DNA of 9,401 bases, from assembly GCA_009937085.1 (NCBI GenBank), contig JAACDD010000057.1, forward strand, positions 1 to 9,401. Direction: 5' to 3'. The position numbers and the translations under genes were made by a program. Under the pieces are notes generated by a model that was given only the letters and a program-made list of their open reading frames with translations, ran no database searches and had not been told where the DNA came from. Of this stretch, positions 1 to 6,171 are shown one piece after another. Positions within the stretch are counted from its first letter, which is position 1, and each line of letters begins with the position of its first letter. Origin of the DNA: Bacteroidota bacterium (GTDB lineage Bacteria > Bacteroidota > Bacteroidia > Flavobacteriales > Flavobacteriaceae).

Positions 1-2099
1 CTGTTGAGCGTAAAAAAATGAAGCAATGGAGCATGCGTATTTCAGCTTTTGCCGATAGGTTGCTTCAGGGCTTAGAATTCATCGATTGGCCCGAGCCATT
101 AAAAGAAATGCAGCGCAACTGGATTGGAAAATCTGTGGGTGCTAGTGTGCGTTTTTACATCGAAAATAGTCAACGCCAAATAGAAGTATTTACCACAAGA
201 CCCGACACCCTTTTTGGTGTTACCTTTTTGACATTAGCTCCAGAACATGAGTGGGTAAAGGAAATTACAACCGCTGAACAAAAAGCGGAAGTAGATGCTT
301 ATATAGCTCAAGCGGCACAGCGCAGCGAACGCGAACGCATGAGCGAAGTAGATCGAATTAGCGGGGTATTTACAGGAGCTTTTGCGCTCCATCCCATGAC
401 GAATGAAAAAATTCCTATTTGGATTGGGGATTATGTGCTTGCAGGATATGGTACAGGTGCTGTCATGGCAGTTCCTTGCGGTGATCAGCGCGACTATGAT
501 TTTGCCGCTCACTTTAACCTTCCAATTAAAAACATTTTTAAAGCGGTGGATATTTCAGCGGCGGCACATACTGCCAAAGAAAATACCATAATGGCCAATT
601 CCGATTTTATAGACGGCTTGTCTATTCCCGAGGCTACGCAAAAAGTGATTGCTGAACTTGGTAATAAAGGCATGGGTGAAGGTGCAACTACCTACCGCTT
701 GCGCGATGCTGTTTTTAGTCGCCAACGCTACTGGGGTGAGCCTATTCCTGTATATTATATCAAGGAGCAACCCCAACTTATTCCAGACGAATATTTACCC
801 TTAGAATTACCTGAGGTATCAAAATATCTCCCTACTGCCGATGGCGCACCACCACTTGGTAACGCTACCGAATGGGCGTGGGATACGATGCAAAACAAGG
901 TAGTTTCTAACCATAAAGTAGATAACAAAACGGTTTTTCCGTTAGAAAAAAACACCATGCCAGGATGGGCAGGGAGTTCGTGGTATTTTAACCGCTATAT
1001 GGATGCGCACAACACTGAGGCCTTTGCAAGCAAAGAAGCCATGGCGTACTGGAAAGAAGTAGATTTGTATTTGGGCGGAAGTGAACACGCCACAGGACAC
1101 CTGCTTTACGCTAGATTTTGGCAGTATTTTTTGTATGACTTAGGACTTGTACCTGTTAAAAATTTCGCTAAAAAATTGATTAACCAAGGGATGATTTTGG
1201 GTGAAAGTGCGTTTGTGTATCGTATTCCCGATTCACAAAACTACCTATCCAAAGGCTTATGCAAAGGCAAAAAAGTTATTCCAGTGCATGTGGATGTTTC
1301 GTTAGTTTCGGCTCAAAATGAATTGGATATAGAAGGATTAAAAAAGTGGCAACCTCATTTTTCGGATGCTACATTTGAGTTGGAGGACGGAAAATATATT
1401 GTTGGCCGCGAGGTAGAAAAAATGTCCAAGTCCAAATACAACGTAGTAAACCCCGATTCCATTTGTGCGCAGTATGGCGCAGATACACTTCGTATGTATG
1501 AAATGTTTTTGGGTCCCATTGAGCAAGCAAAGCCTTGGAATACAGCAGGTATTTCGGGAGTGAGTAACTTTTTAAATAAGTTTTGGCGCTTATTTCACAG
1601 CGGCGAATACTTTGTTGTAAGTGATGACAAACCCACAAAAGAATCGCTTAAAACACTGCATAAAACAATTGAAAAAGTAACCCAAGACATCGAACAGTTT
1701 TCGCTCAACACTTCGGTTAGCGCGTTTATGATTGCCACCAATGAACTCACCAGTCAGAAGTGCAATCATCGGGAAATTCTAGAACCGCTTACGGTACTAT
1801 TAGCTCCTTTTGCACCACATATTTCTGAAGAGCTTTGGGCATTATTAGGGCATCAAGATTCGATAACGAATGCTGCTTATCCTGTGGCAAACCCCGACTT
1901 TTTGCAAGACGACACCAAAGCGTATCCAATTAGTTTTAATGGGAAGATGCGCTTTACGCTAGCATTGTCCACTTCGCTTAGTAAAGACGAAATTGAGGCT
2001 GCTGTGATGCAAGAAGAACGCACACAAAACTATTTGGAGGGCAAAACCCCCAAAAAGGTGATTGTTGTACCAAATAAAATTGTGAATATTGTTATTTAG
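1..2099 (+). CDS. leuS: Leucyl-tRNA synthetase, 5'-truncated by the window edge
   Basis: This cytoplasmic class I synthetase charges tRNA-Leu with leucine. The reading frame is open to the window edge (codons for VERKK precede the ATG at 18), so that ATG is internal. The N-terminal Rossmann part with the HIGH motif lies outside. Numbering from that internal Met, the CP1 editing domain is seen with TTRPDT at 59-64 and GTGAVMAVPCGDQRDYDF around 145-162; the conserved Asp residues of the editing pocket are present, so proofreading looks intact. RDAVFSRQRYWGEP marks the return to the catalytic domain. GSEHATGHLLYARFW and a leucine-specific insertion come before the catalytic KMSKS loop at 468-472 (positions 1419-1433). 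An anticodon-binding helical domain and a short C-terminal domain follow. No frameshift or missing motif is seen in the visible 693+ residues. The SemiSWEET gene starts 1 nt after the TAG stop, suggesting co-transcription. Confidence 0.97.
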   Translation, partial: VERKKMKQWSMRISAFADRLLQGLEFIDWPEPLKEMQRNWIGKSVGASVRFYIENSQRQIEVFTTRPDTLFGVTFLTLAPEHEWVKEITTAEQKAEVDAYIAQAAQRSERERMSEVDRISGVFTGAFALHPMTNEKIPIWIGDYVLAGYGTGAVMAVPCGDQRDYDFAAHFNLPIKNIFKAVDISAAAHTAKENTIMANSDFIDGLSIPEATQKVIAELGNKGMGEGATTYRLRDAVFSRQRYWGEPIPVYYIKEQPQLIPDEYLPLELPEVSKYLPTADGAPPLGNATEWAWDTMQNKVVSNHKVDNKTVFPLEKNTMPGWAGSSWYFNRYMDAHNTEAFASKEAMAYWKEVDLYLGGSEHATGHLLYARFWQYFLYDLGLVPVKNFAKKLINQGMILGESAFVYRIPDSQNYLSKGLCKGKKVIPVHVDVSLVSAQNELDIEGLKKWQPHFSDATFELEDGKYIVGREVEKMSKSKYNVVNPDSICAQYGADTLRMYEMFLGPIEQAKPWNTAGISGVSNFLNKFWRLFHSGEYFVVSDDKPTKESLKTLHKTIEKVTQDIEQFSLNTSVSAFMIATNELTSQKCNHREILEPLTVLLAPFAPHISEELWALLGHQDSITNAAYPVANPDFLQDDTKAYPISFNGKMRFTLALSTSLSKDEIEAAVMQEERTQNYLEGKTPKKVIVVPNKIVNIVI

Positions 2100-2100
2100 A

Positions 2101-2358
2101 ATGTTAAACCCTGAATACATCGGCTTTATAGCCGCCATCTTAACTACTTCCGCTTTTTTGCCGCAGGCATTTAAAATTTGGAAAACCCAATCAGCTAACG
2201 GTTTGTCATTAACCATGTACCTTGTAATGGGAACAGGTACTTTGTGTTGGCTTATTTATGGCTTATTGATTCACAGCCCTTCAATAATTGTGGCAAATAG
2301 CATTTCTATTTCCATTATCATATTTATTATTACCTTTATAATTCGCTCAAAGAATTAG
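2101..2358 (+). CDS. SemiSWEET-type sugar transporter (MtN3/PQ-loop family)
   Basis: This is an 85-residue membrane protein with three predicted helices at about 5-24, 38-57 and 62-82, the size and topology of bacterial SemiSWEETs, which dimerise to form a sugar uniporter. The PQ motif that gives the family its hinge is at residues 21-22 of helix 1 (TTSAFLPQAFKIWKTQSANGL). Trp50 and Asn66 have the spacing of the Trp/Asn pair known to line the substrate pocket in characterised SemiSWEETs. The positively charged loop KIWKTQ after helix 1 is also typical. The ATG at 2101 is preferred over a TTG at 2089, which would overlap leuS, because the sequence MLNPEYIGFIAA fits the family N terminus. The gene starts 1 nt after the leuS stop, so translational coupling is likely. 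Family is confident; the transported sugar (glucose or sucrose in relatives) cannot be read from sequence. Confidence 0.9.
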   Translation: MLNPEYIGFIAAILTTSAFLPQAFKIWKTQSANGLSLTMYLVMGTGTLCWLIYGLLIHSPSIIVANSISISIIIFIITFIIRSKN

Positions 2359-2394
2359 CGATTTTTGTTGTTTGCTTAAATTAAAATAAAAGTT

Positions 2395-3087
2395 ATGTAC
2401 TTAGAATATTATTTGTTAATTGCTGTTTTTGCTGGTGCCAGTATGTGGATTCAATACAAACTGAAATCTAAGTTTAAGCAGTATTCAAAAGTTGCGTTGC
2501 GCAACCAAATGTCTGGAAAAGAAATTGCCGAAAAAATGCTTTCAGACCATGGCATTCGGGATGTGAAGGTAACTGCCGTCCGTGGTAAACTAACCGATCA
2601 TTACAATCCTAAAAACAAAACTGTAAACCTTAGTGAAAGCGTTTATCACGAACGCAATGCAGCCGCGGCTGCTGTTGCTGCGCACGAATGTGGTCATGCG
2701 GTGCAGCACGCACAAAGCTACGAGTGGTTAACGTTTCGTTCGCTGCTAGTCCCTGTGGTAAGTGTGGCTTCTCAGTTTTCTATGTATGTTATTTTTGGTG
2801 GATTTATGTTGGGAATTGGCTCTGCAATGGGCTACAATTTAGCAGTAGCAGGGGTAGTTCTTTTTGGGTTGGGTACGCTGTTTAGTTTTATCACCCTCCC
2901 TGTTGAATACGATGCTAGCAATCGTGCTTTATCATGGTTGCAACGAAAAAATATGGTAAGCCAACAAGAATTTGTATTGTCAAAAGACGCACTCAAATGG
3001 GCGGCGCGCACCTATGTAGTTGCTGCTATTGGATCGTTAGCAACATTAATTTACTTCGCCCTTCGAGTGGCAAGCTCTAGGCGCTAA
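2395..3087 (+). CDS. YugP-type membrane zinc metallopeptidase
   Basis: The 230-residue protein belongs to the YugP-like neutral zinc metallopeptidase family (Zn_peptidase_2). An N-terminal membrane helix (about 4-19) is followed by a soluble section with the family signature NPKNKTVNLSESVYHERN (71-88) and the zinc-binding, catalytic motif HECGH at 97-101, extended as HECGHAVQH. Two further hydrophobic segments span roughly 117-167 and a last one about 203-223. LPVEYDAS at 168-175 contains the Glu expected as the third zinc ligand. All active-site elements are present, so it should be active, probably in the cytoplasmic membrane; the physiological substrate of this family is not established. 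It lies 36 nt after the SemiSWEET gene on the same strand and may share its transcript. Its TAA stop overlaps the stop codon of the convergent Lrp-type gene. Confidence 0.92.
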   Translation: MYLEYYLLIAVFAGASMWIQYKLKSKFKQYSKVALRNQMSGKEIAEKMLSDHGIRDVKVTAVRGKLTDHYNPKNKTVNLSESVYHERNAAAAAVAAHECGHAVQHAQSYEWLTFRSLLVPVVSVASQFSMYVIFGGFMLGIGSAMGYNLAVAGVVLFGLGTLFSFITLPVEYDASNRALSWLQRKNMVSQQEFVLSKDALKWAARTYVVAAIGSLATLIYFALRVASSRR

Positions 3088-3554
3088 ATATTGATTTGAC
3101 GATTGATTTGTTGGTGAAGCGAAATAAAGGTTTCGGTTCGTGAAACGCCGTCAATAGATTGTATGTTGTGATTGAGTAATTGCATCAAGTGCTCGTTGTT
3201 CTTACACAACATTTTAATCAGAATGCTCCAATTACCTGTGGTATAATGGCATTCTACCACTTCGGGAATTTTTTTTAACTGCGATACGGCTTCTGGGTTG
3301 CGCATAGCTTTGTCCAAATACACCCCAATATATGCTGTGGTGGTATATCCAAGCGATGATGGGTTAAGCTTGAGATAACTTCCTTGAATTAAATTGGCAT
3401 CTTCAAGTTTTTTGATGCGTTGATGCACTGCCGATCCCGAAAGATTTAGTTTTCTGGCAATTTCTTGCACTGGTGTTCTGGCGTTTTCCATAAGCACGCG
3501 CAAGATGGCCTTATCTATGCCGTCGAGTGAAATGTGTTCTTCTACTTTTTTCAA
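3084..3554 (-). CDS. Lrp/AsnC-family transcriptional regulator
   Basis: This 156-residue DNA-binding regulator of the feast/famine family typically forms dimers or octamers and responds to amino acids. The N terminus has the AsnC-type winged helix-turn-helix: ISLDGIDKAILRVLMENART (8-27) followed by the recognition segment LNLSGSAVHQRIKKLEDANLI (36-56). A RAM ligand-binding domain runs from about 68 to 150, with GYTTTAYIGVYL as first strand and the turn TTGNWSILIKM (105-115). The reading frame has no ATG upstream of LDGIDKAIL; the first usable start is TTG at 3554. An ATG at 3559 lies out of frame, 5 nt upstream, and ends after two codons, so either TTG is used or one base is missing in this assembly. 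Divergent from the DUF423 gene across 52 bp that contain an inverted repeat, which makes autoregulation plausible. The effector and regulon are unknown. Confidence 0.93.
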   Translation of the reverse strand: MKKVEEHISLDGIDKAILRVLMENARTPVQEIARKLNLSGSAVHQRIKKLEDANLIQGSYLKLNPSSLGYTTTAYIGVYLDKAMRNPEAVSQLKKIPEVVECHYTTGNWSILIKMLCKNNEHLMQLLNHNIQSIDGVSRTETFISLHQQINRQINI

Positions 3555-3606
3555 TCCATTTGTTTTGGTGTATAAACATAGTAAACTATTTTAGAAAAAA
3601 ATTACC
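3555..3606. promoter_or_regulatory. Divergent promoter region of the lrp-like and DUF423 genes, with an inverted repeat
   Basis: The 52 bp between the two divergent starts hold candidate signals for both directions. Plus strand: TTTG at 3564-3567 and TATTTTAG at 3587-3594, 19 nt apart. This resembles the Bacteroidota TTTG / TAnnTTTG pair with one mismatch in the -7 box, 12 nt before the DUF423 ATG. Minus strand: TATGTTTA (3580 to 3573), one mismatch from TAnnTTTG, without a clear -33 box. Between and overlapping them is the perfect dyad ATAGT-AA-ACTAT at 3578-3589, well placed to act as an operator for the neighbouring Lrp-type protein. Promoter and operator roles are inferred from motif and position only. 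Confidence 0.45.
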
Positions 3607-3987
3607 ATGACACAAAAACAACGCAGTATTTGGGGTGTATTATTTTGCGGGACAGCCGTTATTTTGGGTGCATTTGGCGCACATTTATTAAAATCGTATT
3701 TGAGTTCAGATGCCTTGCAATCCTTTGAGGTTGGTGTGCGGTATCAGTTTTTTCATGGGTTAGCACTGCTGTTTTTGAGTACAGTCAAACACCCATTTAC
3801 AAAGCGAACCGTGCTTTTTTTCGTAGTTGGAACACTATTATTTTCAGGCTCTATTTATGGATTATCCATAAGCAGCAATGCGTCTATAGCACTCTTGCCA
3901 AAAATATTAGGACCAGTCACGCCAATAGGTGGCTTACTCCTGATTTTAGGGTGGCTAAATATGTTAATTGGATATTTGCGTAGCTAA
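3607..3987 (+). CDS. DUF423 family small membrane protein
   Basis: The 126-residue integral membrane protein has four predicted helices, roughly 8-28, 45-60, 66-87 and 100-123. Family-defining motifs are visible: LGAFGAHLLK (20-29) in helix 1, FEVGVRYQFFHGLALLF (40-56), FSGSIYGL (79-86) and LGPVTPIGGLLLILGW (101-116). These match the DUF423 family (YgdD/YwdK-like inner-membrane proteins), whose biochemical role is unknown. The ATG at 3607 gives the standard N terminus and is preceded by an A-rich stretch typical of Bacteroidota starts. It is transcribed alone, divergently from the Lrp-type regulator. The TAA stop directly abuts the stop codon of the convergent hemD with no intervening base. 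Confidence 0.9.
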   Translation: MTQKQRSIWGVLFCGTAVILGAFGAHLLKSYLSSDALQSFEVGVRYQFFHGLALLFLSTVKHPFTKRTVLFFVVGTLLFSGSIYGLSISSNASIALLPKILGPVTPIGGLLLILGWLNMLIGYLRS

Positions 3988-4773
3988 CTAACGCTTATTG
4001 GCTATAGCAATGTAATCGCTAAGTGCTTTAGTCATTGATGGATTTTCTGGCGTCGGTGCCAAAATATCAATGCGCAGACCTTTTTCTTCAGCAGCTTTTT
4101 TTGTGGATGTACCGTATACTGCAATACGTGTATCGTTTTGTTCAAAATCAGAAAAGTTGTGAAACAATGACTGAATCCCAGATGGACTAAAGAATACCAA
4201 AATGTCATAATATACATCACGTAAGTCTGACAAGTCACTGATAACTGTTTTGTAAAAAACCGCTTTTGTCCAAGTAATTCCCGTAGCGTCAATAGCATTC
4301 GAAATGCTTGGCTTTAAAACATCAGAACATGGAAATAAAAACTTTTCGTCTTTATACTTTACTGCTTCTTTTAGTACGTCATCTAATGTGCGCGAACCCA
4401 CATAAACTTTACGTTTACGGTATATAATATATTTTTGAAGGTAGTATGCAACTGCTTCAGATTGACAAAAATAGCGCAATGTGCTAGGCACAGTGTAGCG
4501 AAGCTCTTCTGCGATACGGAAAAAATGATCAACAGCGTTACGGCTTGTAAAGATGATCGAAGAAAACTTTGTGATGTCAATCTTTTGCACACGGACTTCT
4601 CTAGAAGAAACGCCTTCAACATGAATAAAAGGGCGAAAGTCGATACTGACTTTTCGCTTTTCTATAAGTTGATTGTAAGGTGAATTTTCAATCGAAGGTG
4701 CTGGTTGTGAAACCAAAATGGTTTTCACTTTCCCAATTTTCGTTAAAGTTTGAGTGTTTGTATCAAGAGCCAT
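3988..4773 (-). CDS. hemD: Uroporphyrinogen-III synthase
   Basis: HemD cyclises hydroxymethylbilane with inversion of ring D to give uroporphyrinogen III, the branch-point precursor of haem, sirohaem and cobalamin; it acts in the cytoplasm. The 261-residue protein has the two-lobed HemD fold signature: KVKTILVSQPAP (15-26) starts lobe 1, IIFTSRNAVDHFF (73-85) is the usual xSxxAV segment, and EKFLFPCSD (143-151) begins the second lobe. DILVFFSPSGIQSLF (190-204), IAVYGTSTKKAAEEKGL (217-233) and APTPENPSMTKAL (239-251) are the conserved C-terminal pieces. Overall sequence conservation in this family is low, but this arrangement is typical of Bacteroidota HemD. It starts inside the 3' end of the DUF4271 gene (31-nt overlap), pointing to one transcript and coupled translation. 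The first about 14 residues look like a non-conserved extension, but no later ATG would keep KVKTILVSQ. Confidence 0.9.
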   Translation of the reverse strand: MALDTNTQTLTKIGKVKTILVSQPAPSIENSPYNQLIEKRKVSIDFRPFIHVEGVSSREVRVQKIDITKFSSIIFTSRNAVDHFFRIAEELRYTVPSTLRYFCQSEAVAYYLQKYIIYRKRKVYVGSRTLDDVLKEAVKYKDEKFLFPCSDVLKPSISNAIDATGITWTKAVFYKTVISDLSDLRDVYYDILVFFSPSGIQSLFHNFSDFEQNDTRIAVYGTSTKKAAEEKGLRIDILAPTPENPSMTKALSDYIAIANKR

Positions 4774-5384
4774 ATGGGGCTAATTTCTGAAGCGCAAATA
4801 TACAAAATTATGTATACCTTTTTTATAGGATTGCGTCTAAAATATAATCCCATAAAACGGAGGTGTATTCCAATCAATCCTAATGCATAAATCAATGCAA
4901 GTATTTGTGCTCCTATGGGCGATAACGACAAATAAACAAGCATCAATGTAAGGCAGCAAACCAAAAAAGCCCACTTTTCTTTAAAAATAGCGCGCATATA
5001 AAACAATTTTAAAAGGCCTTCTCGCTGTCCAAATACTGAAATCAATCCCCCTTCTATTAGTGTTCGTGTCATCCAAAACAACATAAATCCACCTGCCCAA
5101 AATAACACAGATTCATTAAAAGAAACCGCACTGAGATTTTTTGAAATAAACACCTGTACGATTAATCCAAACATAAATGCCCTGAAAACAAAGCCAACAA
5201 ACGAAAACGCCTTTTTTTGATTAAAGGGTTTATTTAGCTCTGCATTACTGCTTGTTCGGAGCCAAAAAAATACCATAGACTGAAATCTTGTAGGATTGAG
5301 TAGCTTCAGAAAAACAAAAAGTACAAGTAGCGCGAACAAGTAAAGTCCAAAATATGCTGCGACATGTTCTCTGAGTTCGTACAT
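4743..5384 (-). CDS. DUF4271 integral membrane protein
   Basis: The 213-residue hydrophobic protein has about six predicted membrane helices (about 10-29, 62-81, 90-110, 138-155, 158-178 and 190-208). The C-terminal pattern YIILYICASEISPIWLLIQ (191-209) and the FRRNP loop before it match my recollection of DUF4271, a family found in Bacteroidota and of unknown function. In many members of that phylum the gene lies directly upstream of hemD, as here. The overlap of 31 nt with hemD indicates an operon. A link with tetrapyrrole metabolism or with membrane-bound haem handling can be inferred from this pairing but is not demonstrated, and no haem-ligand motif is obvious. The start ATG at 5384 lies just 4 nt after a perfect promoter -7 motif. 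Confidence 0.83.
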   Translation of the reverse strand: MYELREHVAAYFGLYLFALLVLFVFLKLLNPTRFQSMVFFWLRTSSNAELNKPFNQKKAFSFVGFVFRAFMFGLIVQVFISKNLSAVSFNESVLFWAGGFMLFWMTRTLIEGGLISVFGQREGLLKLFYMRAIFKEKWAFLVCCLTLMLVYLSLSPIGAQILALIYALGLIGIHLRFMGLYFRRNPIKKVYIILYICASEISPIWLLIQTLKL

Positions 5385-5447
5385 AACACAAAAGTATCTA
5401 AATTTTTACGCTACGCTCACACATTTAAATATGTATTTTAGCTAATT
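5385..5447. promoter_or_regulatory. Divergent intergenic region between the DUF4271 and mannosyltransferase genes
   Basis: This 63-bp gap is the longest in the window and must carry promoters for both flanking operons. Rightward, TATTTTAG at 5434-5441 is identical to the octamer before the DUF423 gene and lies 6 nt from the ATG at 5448, but a -33 TTTG is lacking. Leftward, an exact TAnnTTTG is present at 5396-5389. The AT-rich half-site pair ACAT...ATGT (5421-5424 and 5431-5434), around the palindrome ATTTAAAT (5423-5430), and a tandem ACGCTACGCT (5408-5417) are the only other patterns seen. Confidence 0.35.
5389..5396 (-). promoter_or_regulatory. Candidate -7 promoter element of the DUF4271-hemD unit
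   Basis: On the minus strand the sequence reads TACTTTTG, an exact match to the Bacteroidota -7 consensus TAnnTTTG. No exact TTTG -33 box is found at the usual distance; TGTG (5421 to 5418) is the nearest substitute, 21 nt upstream. The element ends only 4 nt before the ATG of the DUF4271 gene, so transcription would begin at or next to the start codon. A single 8-mer match can be chance. Confidence 0.4.
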
Positions 5448-6167
5448 ATGAATGCAGCAGTAGTTGTTATCCCTACCTATAATGAGGCTGAAAATATTCA
5501 GCCTATCATCAAAGCGGTTTTGGCGCTGCCCATTGCTGCAGATATTTTGGTTGTGGACGATAATTCCCCTGATGGTACAGCATCAATTGTAAAAGAGTTG
5601 ATGAAGCTTCATCCGCAAGTTCAGCTTAGCGTTCGAGAAAAAAAAGAGGGCCTTGGCCCTGCGTATGTTCACGGCTTTAAGTGGGCACTCGACAAAGGCT
5701 ATTCGTATTTATTTGAGATGGATGCCGATTTTTCACATCCACCAGAATCACTTGTACAAATGCTTGAACTACTTGAACAAAACAAGGCTGATCTCGTTGT
5801 GGGTTCAAGGTATAAAAATGGAATTCGCGTACGTAATTGGCCTTTGGGCCGAATTTTGCTTTCTGTCGGCGCATCGCTCTATGTGCGATTAATTACTGGA
5901 CTTCCCGTAACAGATCCAACTGCAGGATTTGTGGGGTATCAAACCAATGTTCTACGGGCATTGGATTTAGAAGATATTCGATTTAAAGGGTATGCCTTCC
6001 AAATTGCACTTAAATTTTGGGCATGGAAAAAAGGTTTTCGTATTGCCGAATTCCCTATTATTTTTACAGACAGAGTTCAAGGGGACTCAAAAATGAACAA
6101 TTCTATTATTAGCGAGGCTATTTTTGGAATTTTAGCCATGAAATGGCGCAGTATGTTCAAAAAATAA
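5448..6167 (+). CDS. Polyprenol-phosphate mannosyltransferase (GT2, Dpm1-like)
   Basis: This family-2 glycosyltransferase resembles dolichyl/polyprenyl-phosphate mannose synthases, which move a sugar, usually mannose, from a GDP-sugar to a lipid phosphate at the cytoplasmic face of the membrane. The 239-residue GT-A domain shows VVVIPTYNEAENI (5-17), the nucleotide-binding VVDDNSPDGT (35-44), EGLGPAYVHGF (67-77), the metal-binding DAD (92-94, in FEMDADFSHPP), GSRY (119-122), DPTAGF (156-161) and FTDRVQGDSKM (206-216). All catalytic motifs of the Dpm1-like group are present. There is no C-terminal membrane domain, so it is the short, soluble or peripherally attached type. It opens an operon with pyrC (4-nt gap) and the DUF4296 lipoprotein gene. 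Product lipid-P-mannose would supply protein or surface-glycan glycosylation; sugar specificity is inferred from the family. Confidence 0.92.
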   Translation: MNAAVVVIPTYNEAENIQPIIKAVLALPIAADILVVDDNSPDGTASIVKELMKLHPQVQLSVREKKEGLGPAYVHGFKWALDKGYSYLFEMDADFSHPPESLVQMLELLEQNKADLVVGSRYKNGIRVRNWPLGRILLSVGASLYVRLITGLPVTDPTAGFVGYQTNVLRALDLEDIRFKGYAFQIALKFWAWKKGFRIAEFPIIFTDRVQGDSKMNNSIISEAIFGILAMKWRSMFKK

Positions 6168-6171
6168 AAAC

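Noticed and set aside
1338..1638. Two overlapping minus-strand open frames (62 and 89 codons) inside leuS
   Set aside because: Shadow frames of a conserved synthetase; their translations show no recognisable motif.
2089..2100. TTG at 2089 as an earlier start for the SemiSWEET gene
   Set aside because: It would overlap leuS and add four residues outside the family N terminus; the ATG at 2101 fits better.
3978..3994. Small hairpin GCGTAG-CTAA-CTAACGC spanning the DUF423 and hemD stop codons as a two-way terminator
   Set aside because: Only six pairs with a bulged A and no T-run on either side; too weak to call a terminator.
3999..4012. Palindrome GCTATAGC with flanking ATTG/CAAT near the hemD 3' end
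   Set aside because: It encodes the conserved-length C terminus of HemD (IAIANKR), lies inside coding sequence and is short enough to arise by chance.
5408..5434. Tandem ACGCTACGCT and palindrome ATTTAAAT in the DUF4271/mannosyltransferase gap as an operator
   Set aside because: Both are short and low in complexity, and no regulator gene is adjacent; mentioned only in the intergenic description.
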